A stretch of DNA of 64,000 nt from Coprinus comatus (lineage: Eukaryota; Basidiomycota; Agaricomycetes; Agaricales; Agaricaceae): NCBI GenBank assembly GCA_034638255.1, contig JAWPGT010000017.1:1-64000 (forward strand), written 5' to 3'. Shown piece after piece: positions 22,406-34,321 of this stretch. The translations under genes and the position numbers were made by a program. Numbering within the stretch: the stretch's first letter is position 1; each line of letters begins with the position of its first letter. Below the pieces are notes generated by a model, which was not told where the DNA came from, did not search any database, and saw only the letters and a list, made by a program, of their open reading frames with translations.

Positions 22406-24580
22406 ATGTCCCTCAAAGTACCAAAAGCCAACCAAATACAACTCTTCAAAGATGGATACAAGGTGAATATATGCGTTATACTACATACATATATGCGCTG
22501 ATCAACGCGTCAAACAGCATCTACAAGGTCTAGATGATGCTGTTCTACGCAATATCCAAGCCGTGAATGAGTTGACGGATTTGGTGCGGACAAGTTATGG
22601 TCCTAATGGTACGTGTATACTTAATGATTAATGCAAAGAAAATACTGATGCGTGCTTTATGTGTAGGCAGAAATAAACTGGTGATCAACCATCTTGGCCG
22701 GCTTTTCGTAACATCGGATGCTGCGACGATTATCAGGGAGATCGAGGTTGTACACCCTGCTGGAAAATTGGTAGTGATGGCTTCGCAAGCACAGGAGGCT
22801 GAGGTGAGCTTAACTCTTCTGTTCTATGTTGAATTTTCCATTTTCAATTTTCCTTTTCATTTTCGGATTCTTTGATCTTTTCGTCTATTTTGTAATACCT
22901 TTTAAGGAAGGACCGGAGAACATGGATACTCATTTTCTTCTTGCTTTTGTACTTTTCAGATGGGTGACGCAACTAATCTCGTTATCATCTTCGCAGGGGA
23001 GTTGTTGAAGAAGGCGGAGAGTTTACTAGTGATGGGCCTGCATCCGAGTGAGATTATGAAGGGTTATGAGTTGGCCCTGACTAAAACACTAGAGGAACTT
23101 GAAAGTGTGTCTTGATTAATCCATTTATATTTTTCATTCTCATTCAATCCGATGCTATACAGAACTTTCGACATGGAAATTACCTCAAACTCTGACCCGC
23201 GACTCGCTAGTCTTGGCATTGAAGCCTGCAATTGCATCAAAGCAATACGGTCATGAAGATGCGCTTGCTTCCCTGGTCGCTGACGCTGTTTTATCGGTTA
23301 TGCCCCCAAACCCTAAAAACTTCAACGTTGATAATGTCCGCGTTGTCAAAATTATGGGCGGTAATTTGTCTGGAAGCAAAGTTGTTCAGGGAATGGTATT
23401 CGGCCGAGAGCCAGAAGGTATGCCTTCTCACAGAAGGACACATATCCCACAGAACTTAATGTGCGCGAACAGGTGATGTCAAGAAGGTCCTCAAAGCAAA
23501 AGTGGCGGTCTTCACATCGGGTTTGGACGTTGCCCAGACAGAGACAAAGGGAACTGTGCTAATCAAGAATGCCACTGAGATGCTCAACTTCACAAGTGGT
23601 GAAGAGAAACACATGGAAAAGGTGCCTATTTTTTTTAACTCGAAGAGTGACGGATCTTAAATTATGATGCAGATCTTCCAAGAAATCGCCGACTCTGGCG
23701 TCAAGGTCATCATTGCTGGCTCTACCGTTGGTGAACTTGCCCTTCATTACCTCAATAGACTTGGCATCGCCGTGCTCAAGGTGCTTTCAAAATTCGAACT
23801 TCGGAGATTGTGCCGTGTGGTCAATGCCACCCCTCTTGCACGCATGGGCGCTCCTACTCCCGAAGAAGCTGGCTATGTCGATGTATTTGAGACAACAGAA
23901 ATTGGTGGTGATCGCGCGACAGTACTTCGCCAACTTGTACAAGGTGATGCCGGCTTCGACCCGACCACCCCAGGAGAAAAGAACAGAACAGCCACGATCG
24001 TCCTACGAGGAGCAACCGCCAACCATTTGGATGACCTTGAACGCGCTATTGACGATGGTGTCAATGTTATCAAGGGTTTAATTAAAGACGCCAGAACAGT
24101 ACCAGGTGCTGGTGCATCAGAGATGGAGTTGGCCAAGAGAGTTGATGCCTATGGAAGTGGATTGAAGGGACTCTCTCAACATGGGGTGAAGAAGTATGCT
24201 AGCGCACTTGAAGTTGTACCTAGGACATTGGCTGAGAATGCTATGGGTGGAGCTGAGGGTAATGAAGTTCTCAGTCGGTTGTGGGCAAAACATGAGATGA
24301 AGGGTGGAGAGGCTTGGGGTGTCGACATCGAGGTTTGTTTTTCAATCTTTCCTTCACGAAACACGAGTTTTCTAACATCAATTGACAGAATGAGGAAGAT
24401 GGTACACTACAGGCTGATCGTCATAAAATCTATGACTCTTTAGCAGCCAAAAAATGGGCACTAAAGCTCGCAACCGAGGCTGCTGTTGCGGTACTCAGTG
24501 TTGACAGTATCATCATGAGTAAACCTGCGGGAGGACCAAAAGTTCCACAGCAATCAGGCGGCTGGGACAATGATGATTGA
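22406..24580 (+). CDS. CCT8: T-complex protein 1 subunit theta (CCT8)
   Basis: Subunit theta of the eight-member TRiC/CCT chaperonin, which folds actin, tubulin and WD40 proteins in the cytosol using ATP. It starts at the ATG at 22406 (MSLKVPKANQIQLFKDGYK), which resembles the theta N terminus, and has about eight introns. The ATP-site loops are present: VRTSYGPNGRNKLVINHLG, VTSDAATIIREIEVVHPAG and MGDATNLVIIFAGELL. The theta subunit has an unusual version of the GDGTT loop, in line with GDATN here. The apical region (IMGGNLSGSKVVQGMVFGRE) and the closing equatorial part are intact. The C terminus is GGPKVPQQSGGWDNDD with TGA at 24578-24580. All exons join in frame, so this is an intact housekeeping gene. 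Confidence 0.95.
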
Positions 24581-24757
24581 AACTCAAACTCAAGATTGTA
24601 GATGTACTTTGTCGCTCTAATAATCAAATATATCTCATGTGATTGGGAGCCGCAACACAGGGTGTCAATATTCTATATTCAATCCTCTCCTTCCCTCCCT
24701 TCTAAAATAACTCCTTTGTGTCGGTGACCTGTTGAATAGTGTCGAAACAACATATAT

Positions 24758-24842
24758 GGCCTGATGGTCTAGTAGTATGATTCCTTGTTAGGGCGACACC
24801 GCAATTTCGAGGAGGTCCCGGGTTCAATTCCCGGTCAGGCCC
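24758..24842 (+). tRNA. tRNA-Pro (AGG anticodon) with short intron
   Basis: Acceptor arms GGCCTGA (24758-24764) and TCAGGCC (24835-24841) pair fully. The T arm reads CCCGG-GTTCAAT-CCCGG. The anticodon stem CCTTG / CGAGG encloses TT-AGG-G followed by about 13 extra bases, an intron just after position 37 as in other eukaryotic tRNAs. A run of five T follows at about 24852, fitting a Pol III terminator. Pro is inferred from the AGG anticodon. The exact intron ends could move by a base. Confidence 0.88.
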
Positions 24843-26299
24843 ATATTTCCACATTTTTGCAGAGTGAGGGAACTTCACTGTTTCTTTTTTGTTCCAAAGA
24901 AATACCCTTTAAGGAGTGGTGTCAGATACCTTTTTCTGCAAAATTTTCTATACAGTTGCCAGATGCACATACATCCCCAGTCCCAAGTTGAACAACTCTC
25001 CACAACACAAACCGAACCGCCACATCATAATCCTCTTGGAATTACGTGTATCCCCTTGGTTGCCCATCTACTCCAAACCCATCAATGCAGCCCGACAAGC
25101 AAACATAGAGTTAATGGGTGAGTCGATCACCAACAACAGTTTGTGTGGGGAAAACCTTCCCTTCGCGGTGCCCCACGTTTGAAACTATATTCCAACAACC
25201 GAACCATATTGATATAGTATGATATAAGAGCCATGTGGAACTTAATGGCGGTTATGGATTGGCGATTATAGAAGAATACTTGGATTAAATGATTTGAGTA
25301 TTTTTCTGTCTCATAAAAGAGGGGGTAAACTGAAGCCTGAGTATTTGGAACTTCAATGAAGGTCTGGTAGTATATGCTAGTCCGAAAATGATGAATGGGT
25401 CTCTTCCAAGTTTCCTATTTCCTCGGATTTTCTTCGCTGTCGGAATTACGCGTCGTCCAGACACAATCGACCTCCTGTTCCCCGAGCCCGCCCTCATATC
25501 TCCATTCAGAAGTTAGAACTCACCTCAGGTTACATTTCCACAATCAATAACCCCTCATCTTCTCCAAAAACCAAATAGCCTACTCTGATTCAAAGCGAAT
25601 AATACACTACATAACTTTAGCTTAAATTTTCTCCGCGACACTAGTATGACGCGATACCCTGGACCTTATAACCTCCACCAATCATACAGATATGTTCCTA
25701 GGGTTCCCGCCAAGATTATATTCGAAGTTTCTTCTACTGAATTGTGGAACATTATCGGAAAGACGATGCTCACGTCAACGGAAGAAAAGTAGACAAACGG
25801 ATCATCTTTCGGTAGAAAACTGTGTGGTCTTACCATTAAAATCCGGTGATAATGTGGAGCCCTTAACATCTAAGTCCCGCAAATTAGCCTCATCTTTAAT
25901 TCGAACTTCGCAGTTATCATGAAGGTCGCCTTGGCATTTCGCAAAGTAATTTTTCTCAAGATAAACACAACTGAACCAAACCATTACTTGATAAATGTTA
26001 GACACTGGAAGTAATATCGGAGTAATAGATTGAAAACCATGCCAGTTGGCACTTTAACCATACCGACTCACCGACTTTGAAAATGATGCCATGCGACAAA
26101 TATAGAATATCTGTAGTTGCGCGTAAAAAAAAAAAGGGTGCGGCATCTATTGAGAAGTTGGAGGAGTAATGTGGAGAATCTTGCGGTTTGTTGAGATGCG
26201 CGTCGTTAGAGGTCGGATAGGGACTAGATATGAAATGTTATAAAGCTGGTCAAGGTCAAGCGTTTACTTACCCAGTCAACTCTCCTAAGTGACACAAAA
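24843..26299. other. Intergenic region
   Basis: No supported gene. A minus-strand Cys-containing ORF near 25802-26005 has no recognised domain. The AA9 promoter lies at the right edge, with TATAAAG at 26239-26245. Confidence 0.45.
26239..26245 (+). promoter_or_regulatory. TATA-like box of first AA9 gene
   Basis: TATAAAG, 55 bp before the ATG. Position and sequence fit a core promoter of a highly expressed secreted enzyme. Confidence 0.5.
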
Positions 26300-27124
26300 A
26301 TGAAATTCCTCACCCTCGTCTCTCTCGTTGCTATCGCACAAACTGCATCTGCTCACTGTATGTCACTTCGCAGTGCCAGCTAACCTTGTGTCGTCTCTAA
26401 AACCTCTCCAAACAGATATCTGGAACACATTGATTGCTGGAAGTACACAGTCCACAGCTGCTGTTCGCCAGCCAGTAAACAACTCCCCCGTTACTTCAGT
26501 GACATCGAATGATATTCGTTGCAATGTGAACCCAGGCGCCGCTTCTGCAACTGTAGACGTTGCAGCTGGATCTACCATTGGCTTCAAGCTCGACAACACT
26601 CTTTACCACCAAGGTCCAGCAGCCATATATCTTGGAAAAGCTCCCGGAAGCGTTTCAAGTTGGGACGGTAGTGGTGCCAACTGGTTCAAGATCGCCGAGT
26701 GGGGTGCCACTTTCAACCCATTCAAATTCACGACCGAGGGCCTCAGCTCCTTGTCCACCACCATCCCCTCTAACACCCCTGCTGGTGAAGTATGTTGTCT
26801 TGTACTATATTCTATGAATTGCAAGCTTATTTTTCAATTTAGTATCTTGTCCGTATTGAGCATGATGCTCTCCACGTCGCTGGTGCTCCTCAGTTCTACA
26901 TTTCTTGCGCTCAAATCCGTGTTACCGGTGGAGGAAGCGGAAACCCATCCAAGGTTTCAATTCCAGGATATGTTTCTGCCTCCGATCCTGGTCTTACTGT
27001 CAATATCTACAACCCCGTTCCCACTGCTTACAAAGTACGTTTTGTTGTAATTTCATCGAAAACATGACACCAATCTGACCAATTGTTTCTTCAGGTTCCC
27101 GGACCCGCTGTTTGGCGCGGTTGA
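26300..27124 (+). CDS. AA9 lytic polysaccharide monooxygenase (copy 1)
   Basis: Secreted copper enzyme that oxidatively cleaves cellulose or related glucans. Signal peptide [18 protein letters not shown] is followed directly by His, so the mature protein begins HYIWNTL and His1 can form the copper histidine brace. Other AA9 marks are [11 protein letters not shown], the second brace His in [15 protein letters not shown], and the Gln-x-Tyr axial motif in [17 protein letters not shown]. The C terminus is VPGPAVWRG. There are three introns, the first after the His codon, with Tyr completed across the splice. There is no CBM1 and no linker, so it is a single-domain AA9. All exons join in frame. 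Copy 2 lies 567 bp downstream, in the same orientation. Confidence 0.93.
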
Positions 27125-27691
27125 GATGTTGTATGTTGTATTGGTGCCACAATGTAAATTATGTATTTCAATTAAGAGTTTAACACTGTCCTTCTATGCC
27201 TACATAAGTCTGATTGATTACGTCCCGTCCGAGAAACCTAAATTTTTTGTATGATGCCAAATTAAATGGTCACAAAACCAGAGTCAGTGCTCGTTGCGTT
27301 TGAAATTGGACTGAAGACACAGTGCAAATTGGGTCTTTACTATCAAGCCAGTTCGCCTGCTTATTGCTTGTCCTCAATCTCATGACTTGACAACGTGTGT
27401 ACGAGTGCTTCTTTAGCAATTCATACAATATATGTGAGAGTCAACATAGTGCTCGTGACTACATCATGTTGTTCCTATATGCGTCTATGTCTCTCATGTC
27501 TCTTATCTTAGCCTCGGCTTGTCGTTAGTTACTCTAGAAACATTTCTCCAAATAACAAAAAGATTACCCGATTATTCTCATAAACTCAAAAGCATAGTTC
27601 ACTGACAGTTTCCCCACAGGTTCATACATATATAAACAGCAAGTCAGAATTATGGATAATCCAAGTTGATCAACAATCGCTTTGCTTCAAC
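27125..27691. other. Spacer and promoter between the AA9 copies
   Basis: Contains the 3' region of copy 1 and a TATATAAA box at 27629-27636, 55 bp before the second ATG. Confidence 0.5.
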
Positions 27692-28504
27692 ATGAGGTTC
27701 ACTTCAATTCTCAGTCTCGCTGTGATTGCCCAAACCGCATCTGCACACTGTATGTTATGGAGTATAACTTAAATCGATACGCTAATCAACTCTGTTTGTG
27801 ACAGACATTTGGAGTACCTTAATCGCTGGTAATACTCGTACAACTTCAGCCGTTCGTCAACCTCTCAACAACTCCCCCGTTGAGAGCGCCTCTAGCAGCA
27901 ATCTCCGCTGCAACGTTAACCCTGGAGCTGCCAGTCAAACTGTCGACGTCTCCTCAGGTTCAACTGTTGGATTCGTTCTCGATAACACACTCTACCATCA
28001 AGGTCCAGCAGCCATCTACCTTGGAAAGGCTCCAGGAAGCGTCACAAGCTGGGACGGTAGTGGTGCCAATTGGTTCAAGATTGCAGAGTGGGGTGCTACT
28101 TTCAACCCCTTCAAATTTACTAGTGAGGGTTTGAACACTTTGACAACTACCATTCCTTCAAACACCCCTGCTGGTGAAGTGAGCCTTGAAACTTGTCTCA
28201 GAGATATTGATATTAAAACTTCTATATTAGTATCTCCTCCGTGTTGAACAAATTGGTCTCCACGTTGCCGGTGCACCTCAATGGTACATTTCATGCGCTC
28301 AGATTCGTGTTACTGGTGGAGGAAGTGGAAACCCTGCCAAAGTTTCCATTCCTGGATACGTCTCAGCATCTGATCCCGGTCTTACTGTTAATATCTATTA
28401 TCCCGTTCCAACTTCCTACAGAGTGAGTCTATTTTTAACTTGAGCTCATACCCTGTTATTAATCGTTGGTGAAGGTGCCCGGCCCTTCTGTCTGGCGCGG
28501 ATGA
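27692..28504 (+). CDS. AA9 lytic polysaccharide monooxygenase (copy 2)
   Basis: Close paralogue of the preceding gene with the same three intron positions. Signal peptide [18 protein letters not shown], mature start HYIWSTL, second brace His in [15 protein letters not shown], and axial Tyr in [17 protein letters not shown]. It ends with VPGPSVWRG and TGA at 28502-28504. By eye most residues are shared with copy 1. Differences cluster in surface loops and in the segment before the last brace region ([11 protein letters not shown] here, [11 protein letters not shown] in copy 1). It is single-domain and intact. A tandem duplication is the simplest origin. Substrate and regioselectivity cannot be read from sequence alone. 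Confidence 0.93.
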
Positions 28505-30219
28505 GCGGTACAGAACGAACTAAGATATTGTTATGTATCTAGTAATACTATTACTGGGAGGAGGGTATTGATATTTACATATTATTTGTTGACATTAAAT
28601 GCAAACAATTTTTGTTACAATTACACTTGCTGTTCACCGCCTCCACGCTTCATGGATGCTATAACTCAGCTCAAAGAGTTAAGTTAGTGAAGAATGCCGA
28701 CCCAGATACAAGTTCAAATTGCCAGAATTTCCTCTTTTAGATTGACTTCAAAACCCCACCAGCATATCCGAATAAAACATCGAGATTCTGCAATTACTTC
28801 TGTATTCGCACATGGAGATATTTGAGTCTCGAATGATAAATGGAGCCTTCCGGTCTCTTGGTTACCTTCCAGGTTCCTCAGGCGTACAATTTTGTAGAGT
28901 CAATAAAGTTTCTTTGAGCTCATATACCTTTTCTCTTCGTTGGCAGGCTCAGTTTCAATTTCAATTTCAATTTATCTTCTCTACTTGTATGACAGCTAGT
29001 AGGAAACTGAGGTAATGCAAAATATCTCTAGAGTTGCAAGGTTTCTGTTAAGTTCTATTATTATAAGACTGGTAGTTCCTCGATTAAGGGAACAAATATA
29101 TTGATTGTCGATCGTGGTGAAGGTACAAGTCTGATTCACTGTCTCGAATGATCCAAAAATCCAGTTTCAAGCTACCAATCCACTTCAAGATTCAACCACT
29201 AGGGTAGCTGTTCTTGAGAACAAGAAGAGCAGGCCGTGACCTTGTGGATATTGGAATTTGAAGATCGGTGTTGGCTATCCACATAAAACTTCAAGCCGGG
29301 ATGTTTATACCTACGAATATCATGCGAGATAACTTGAATAATTCCCAGTTTTTTGGACGAACAGGAGTACTTGTTATCGTTTAACTGACACATGATGAAA
29401 ACATTACGCATCGCTACTTTCGAAAACTCGAAATATAAGATACTAAGAAAATGCTCTGGAACAAGAAAATTGCAGTGGTATTCTTTTGTATGCTTACTAT
29501 CACACTATAAGTATACCGTGCTACTCAGAGGCTCAAATTTGAAGATATATTGTTTCGGACAAAGAATATTTGGTCCTTTTACTATTTTTCTTCGAGAGTC
29601 GAAGGACTGGAAAGATAAACTGGCAACTCCAGTATCTCCTGGTGATGTTCATTTTTTTTAAATGAACATCAGATGCGAACGCAATAGTTTTGAAGGAGAA
29701 GGTATCTGATTTTGAGAAATTTGTGTGGGTTTTCTACATGCAACACGTGAGTAGTACTTTTTTGCTTTCTTGTTCGTGCGAACTCATATAAATGATAAAT
29801 ATTTTATTAGTTGTAAATGTTGGAACTACACCTGATAGTGTGGGATAGGAAACCTCGTGGTGGCCATATCCGGGACTGTGACCGGATATGGACCACCGGA
29901 CGTGGTGATCCAGGCGATGCAACGGAAAGGGCATAACGGCTCGCCCTTTCGATGCATCTGGTGGTGTTCCAAGGGAAGGTGGGTGGGAAATAAAAATAGT
30001 TGAGAGGTGTAATAGGATGTAGACTGGTGTAGTGAATCAGTGACACGGAGGGATGATGGAGTATCAACTTCGTAGTTGTACGTGCTACAGCAATGTGTCA
30101 CGACTTGCAAGATCACGTGAGATTCTTCTCACAAGAAAACGCATCTGGCATCGCATGCCAAGATCCTTCACTCCTATTCAATTCGCTCTACTAAAGATTC
30201 AATTTTTATCTATAGAAAA
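28505..30219. other. Intergenic region with nested palindromes
   Basis: About 1.7 kb without a supported gene. It contains the palindrome cluster at 29859-29960. Confidence 0.45.
29859..29960. repeat. Cluster of inverted repeats
   Basis: GGTGGCCATATCCGG (29859-29873) pairs with CCGGATATGGACCACC (29882-29897) apart from one bulged A. Next to it, GATGCAACGGAAAGGGC pairs with GCCCTTTCGATGCATC across a short loop (about 29914-29958). It could be a small palindromic element or a structured transcript. Role unknown. Confidence 0.65.
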
Positions 30220-30772
30220 TATGGTATCTATGATATCACACAGGAAGAATGGTTGATAATTCTTCGTTTCGCCGGCAATTCCCTCAGGTCAAAGAACTCG
30301 CAGTCAGATATCTTCAAGAAATCGATATGAACATCATCAAGCGTATTAAATCCTATCAAGACAATAATGTGGCAGCGAAATATCTATTCCCTTATTACGT
30401 CCAACTCACTTAAAGAGAAGAACTCCTTGGACTTGATGAATCTAGAGCGCTTGGTCTTGAAACTTTGGTTCTCATACATCATACACGCGAACGTTTACGC
30501 GCTCGACCTTCACAAAATGATTCTGACCCTAATCGCGTCATAAGTCCTATTCGGGAAGAATTGGATGGTGCTGCGGTATTTGATATCGTTGCTTCGACGT
30601 TCAACCTCTCTTTGAAGGATGTGGATGTTACCGATGGTGAGTTATTTCATTTATTGATGTCATTTTCTTGATCGTTGAATCTTTTTACTATGATTTAGAT
30701 ATTGCAAATGGAGAACCTGGCAATGGTCTTGTCCCACCTAAGAAACATAAAAAGCCCAAGAGAAATACGTAA
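30220..30772 (+). pseudogene. BTB/POZ-domain protein remnant (5' truncated)
   Basis: The 3' part of a BTB protein like the two that follow. It reads KYGIYDITQEEWLIILRFAG, shifts frame by one base, then QVKELAVRYLQEIDMNIIKR, then YYVQLT followed by an in-frame TAA. It continues REELLGLDESRALGLETLVL and, after an intron, ends in a basic tail (PPKKHKKPKRNT, stop at 30770-30772). The segments align by eye with YGIYEADLDKWLSILSLATK and QVQRFAIDHLELIPG of the intact copy. The N-terminal BTB half is not found upstream. It is probably an old broken copy of the tandem family. Confidence 0.72.
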
Positions 30773-30849
30773 ACTCTAGGACTTTTGTGCCAAGTTTAGC
30801 ACACTGGTTGACAAGTTGGTGTTTTGTCCTTGATGCTCATGTCTACTCG

Positions 30850-31080
30850 TGTATGTACTTTTGTATATCTTTGATGATGATTATAAGGAGCAGTGATCTA
30901 TTGATCTACTTTGATTATCATTGACATTGCTACAATGCTACAAAGAAAATTCGGCATAGCCAACAAGCCGCTATGCTGGGAAGCTTCCAGTTTCCGAATA
31001 TAAATACATCACTTCGAGATCCCAGTTTGCGTCAGTTTAACTTTGAACTTGCTGCGCAAACTTGACAACAATCCGAACAC
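30850..31080. repeat. Direct repeat, upstream copy (promoter of BTB array unit)
   Basis: Includes AGCAGTGATCTATT, GCTACAAAGAAAATTCGGCA and GAAGCTTCCAGTTTCCGA. The same blocks occur in the same order upstream of the third BTB gene at about 33060-33240. Confidence 0.75.
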
Positions 31081-31559
31081 GTGGTATACACGCAGTAGGG
31101 AATCTGAACGGAACTCAAAGCATTGGAAGCTTCAGGAAGACTATGGTAGTCAATGTGCGGCGAAGTAAGAAGTCAGTGACACTGATTTGAGGTACCTTCG
31201 TTGCTGTATTGGAATCAAGGGTACAAATCTGGGGATGCTAACTATTGTACAAGCGGTATAGTTGACATTACCGTCTATATGTTTAAGTTTATGCTTCACC
31301 CTATTGGACCTCTATTCTCACCACACATCTTTTATCCCCGCGAAATAACACGAGGTCCTTTCGAAGCCTACTACACTCTGCGTGTCTATACATGCTGTTA
31401 GTGTGGCACGATTACGAATATGCTAGAATGTTCGAGCTTGGACTCGTGGAATTTGTGAACAAGAACGAAGTGTATTAAAAGATGATCCTTCTGCTAAAGT
31501 GATAATCAATTCCCTCTTTTCTCACTATTTGACTATCCACAAATTCTATCTACTAAGCT

Positions 31560-32371
31560 ATGGTCAATTCTCCAGTGTACTCTCCACACCCCAACTATCA
31601 TATAATTGGTGGAGACTTAAACCTGATAGTAAGCAACTAGCCTTCATCACAATACCAGCCTGAGAATAGCATCAACTCATCGAATCGAACTTTTGAACGT
31701 TATAACAGGTTGGGAACTTCCGCTTCCGCGTACACTCCCATTTTTTCGTTCGGGAATCATCGGTCTGGTCGGATATTCTACTGAGCTCGTTCATGAAAGA
31801 TCCCAAGGCTCCTGGCCATCGTGACAAGGACCCCATCACCTTGGATGTTGATATCTCTTCCCAAGATTTTGCCGATTTACTTTGGGTATTTTATAACGAG
31901 TTAGTACATTATCAGACCGCAGGATTATATCTTTGCTGACAGCAAGAGTGGCTGTATAGACACTACGGGATATACGAAGCCGATCTGGACAAATGGCTCT
32001 CCATTCTCAGTCTAGCAACCAAATGGCAGTTTGCTCAAGTACAACGTTTCGCAATTGATCATTTGGAACTTATCCCGGGAATTGATTCAGTTGACAAAAT
32101 CAAGCTCTACACGGATCGTCATGTCCCACAAGCATATATTGCTCCTCACTATATGCAATTGGCTTGTTGTCCCAAACCCCTTTCTTCCAAAGCATTCCAC
32201 ATGCTACCTCCTGATACAATGTACCGTATCGTTAGAGCACGTGAAATTCTTCGAACACCACCTCAAGAGGATGTTGAAGTATCATTGAATCATATCCGTG
32301 AAGGGCTCAGTGATACTAACATCCGTGATACAATTTTCTCTGTGTTTGATATCCCACATACTATCAACTAA
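31560..32371 (+). CDS. BTB/POZ-domain protein (intact copy)
   Basis: Predicted protein-interaction domain protein, of the small BTB type that is abundant in Agaricomycetes. It starts at the ATG at 31560 (MVNSPVYSPHPNYHI). Introns at 31629-31708 and 31900-31959 keep frame. The first BTB strand (GGDLNLIVGNFRFRVHSHFF) is followed by WSDILLSSFMKD, DISSQDFADLLWVFYNE, and then HYGIYEADLDKWLSILSLAT. A helical C-terminal half runs to FSVFDIPHTIN with TAA at 32369-32371. Some BTB proteins recruit substrates to Cul3 ligases. No MATH, Kelch or other partner domain is visible here, so the partner is unknown. It is flanked by a broken copy upstream and an interrupted copy downstream. Confidence 0.85.
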
Positions 32372-33407
32372 CGACCAACTGCATTGATGAATCAGAATGG
32401 GTAATGTGTATTTAATCTTGATGAATATTTGAATATGCGCTTATATTAACGTTTCTCGATGACAGGCTATAGCAAGGATCTCTATTTAGCGGTGTGTTAG
32501 TGAAGTGGATGTACATGGATGGCATTGAGAGATTAATAAATTAGAACAGACTGTAATTTTTGCTTCCTTTGTTTTTCTGTGTAATATTTCTTGTATTTCA
32601 CGTTTCTTGTTTTTTGAACACCCTTCCATCCGGCAGCAGGCTCAATGATCGTTAAGAGTAATGTCATCGACATAGGGACACAATCTAAAGGATATTAATA
32701 CTATTTTTAATAGGCCTGAAGGCTTGACGTGTAGCCTATCCGTGGTGAATGAACTTTGTTGCTCGTGGTTGGCAGTCTTTGTTGGGTCTTCAATGGCCCC
32801 ATTGATGCTTCTTATAGAGAATTTGAGTAGATGTGGCTGGGGTACAGATTGAAAGCGAGAAGTTATGAATCTGAGACAGTAAGGTGGGATACCAATGGTG
32901 GCTGTTAAAACGTGCAGAATAGGCATCACGTAGATTCACCACGCTGCATACATGCTATACAGGCTCCCTAACATGAGGTCCAAGTAGTGTTAACACTTAC
33001 GCCGATATCATATTTTCGCCAGCCTGAATATAAAAGTATGCAGAAGACGTAATATCATACTAGTATGTACTCGTATATATCTCTGATTATGATTATAAGG
33101 AACAGCGATCTATTTTGATTCTTTTCATCGCTACAATTGTACAAAGAAAACTCGGCAGAACCAGGTCGGTATGGTATTTTTAGCTGAGAAGCTTCCAGTT
33201 TCCGATACTCATCATTTCAAGATCTTTTGTACTGCGCAAATGTAACAACCTGGCCACGGGAGTCATTAAAAGACGGTTCTTCTACTACCGGCATTTATAT
33301 TTAGCCGGGTTTTGGCGGACCCGTTCATTAGCGTCAAATACTACGGTGTCATAATCGTCTCCCTCTGTTGTCACTATCTCACTATCATCAACTTTATCCT
33401 GTAAGCC
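32372..33407. other. Spacer with second copy of BTB upstream repeat
   Basis: Contains the 3' region of the intact gene and, at about 33060-33240, the diverged direct repeat of 30850-31080. Confidence 0.55.
33060..33240. repeat. Direct repeat, downstream copy (promoter of BTB array unit)
   Basis: Carries AGCGATCTATTTTGATTC, TACAAAGAAAACTCGGCA and GAAGCTTCCAGTTTCCGA in the same order and orientation as 30850-31080. This shows that the duplication unit included the promoter. Confidence 0.75.
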
Positions 33408-34202
33408 ATGGGAGATGAGGGCAAACCTCCATCGCTTGTATACACCCGGCACACTCAATACCACATCCATGGGGGAGACTTGCACTTAATAGTAAGCAAT
33501 CGTTCTCTTTCATCACAACTCAGTACTCAGTACTTAACAATCAACTTATCGTACCAGGTTGGAACTTTTCGCTTCTGTGTACACTCCCATTTCCTTTTTC
33601 GAGGGTCAGCATTCTGGAAGTCATTACTGAAGTCATTCATGGAAGACGAGAAAGCGCTCGGTCATCATGAAGAAAAGCCCATCACTTTGGAAGATGACAT
33701 ATCCCCTCAAGACTTTGCCAATCTTCTCTGGGTATTCTATAACGAGTGAGTACGCATTTGCACTCTTGAGTTGAAAGTACAATTTTGTTGACACAAGAAC
33801 AATATATGTAGACGTTATGGAATATACGAAGCCGATCTCGAGAAATGGCTCTCTATTCTTAGTCTAGCAAGCAAATGGCAATTTAATCAAGTCCAACGTT
33901 TCGCAATTGACCATTTGAAACATGTCGAGATGGATTTAATAGCCAGAATCGAGTTCTATACGGATCACCATGTCCCACAGGCTTATATTGCTCCCTATTA
34001 CAAGCAATTGGCCCGTCGTCTCAAACTCCTTACTCCTCAAGAATTCCGCATGCTATCTCCTGATACGAAATATCGTATGGTTAGAGTATGTGGAATTCTT
34101 CATCAACAATCTCACATATACTTTCGCGTGATTTGGGGCTTTGGTGTTTGTGTTTTTTGGGTCTTTGCAGTCCTTCTCCACACCTTTTGGGGTCTTGGTT
34201 AA
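33408..34202 (+). CDS. BTB/POZ-domain protein with altered C terminus
   Basis: Third array copy. It starts at the ATG at 33408 (MGDEGKPPSLVYTRH). Introns at 33492-33557 and 33746-33811 sit at the same positions as in the intact copy. The BTB core matches: GGDLHLIVGTFRFCVHSHFL, DISPQDFANLLWVFYNE, RYGIYEADLEKWLSILSLAS. At about 34100, right after VRVCGIL, an insertion of roughly 220 bp interrupts the match. The frame then ends at a TAA (34200-34202) inside the insertion after a hydrophobic tail. The missing homology (RAPPQEHEVPL) resumes at about 34322. The BTB domain is complete, so a shorter protein may still be made. Confidence 0.75.
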
Positions 34203-34321
34203 AGACCTTTGGCTTAAAAAGCCATAGGTCTGTTGATGAAGTCCCCTATGCTTTTTGAAAAGTTTTTCTGTACTTTTAATTTCCCCTAATGCACTTGTCC
34301 AAGTTAGTACCAGGTCCTGAT
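34100..34321. mobile_element. Small insertion in the third BTB gene (MITE-like)
   Basis: Compared with the intact copy, about 220 bp separate ATTCTTC from TTCGAGCTCCGCC, with TTC present on both sides. Inside, CTTCATCAACA (34097-34107) pairs exactly with TGTTGATGAAG (34231-34241). A hairpin AGACCTTTGGCTT / AAGCCATAGGTCT (34201-34231, one mismatch) sits next to the right arm. No ORF. The class is uncertain. Confidence 0.6.

Noticed and set aside
25802..26005. Minus-strand Cys-containing ORF resembling a small lectin domain
   Set aside because: The motif match is too weak, there is no signal peptide or ATG context, and no neighbouring exon fits.
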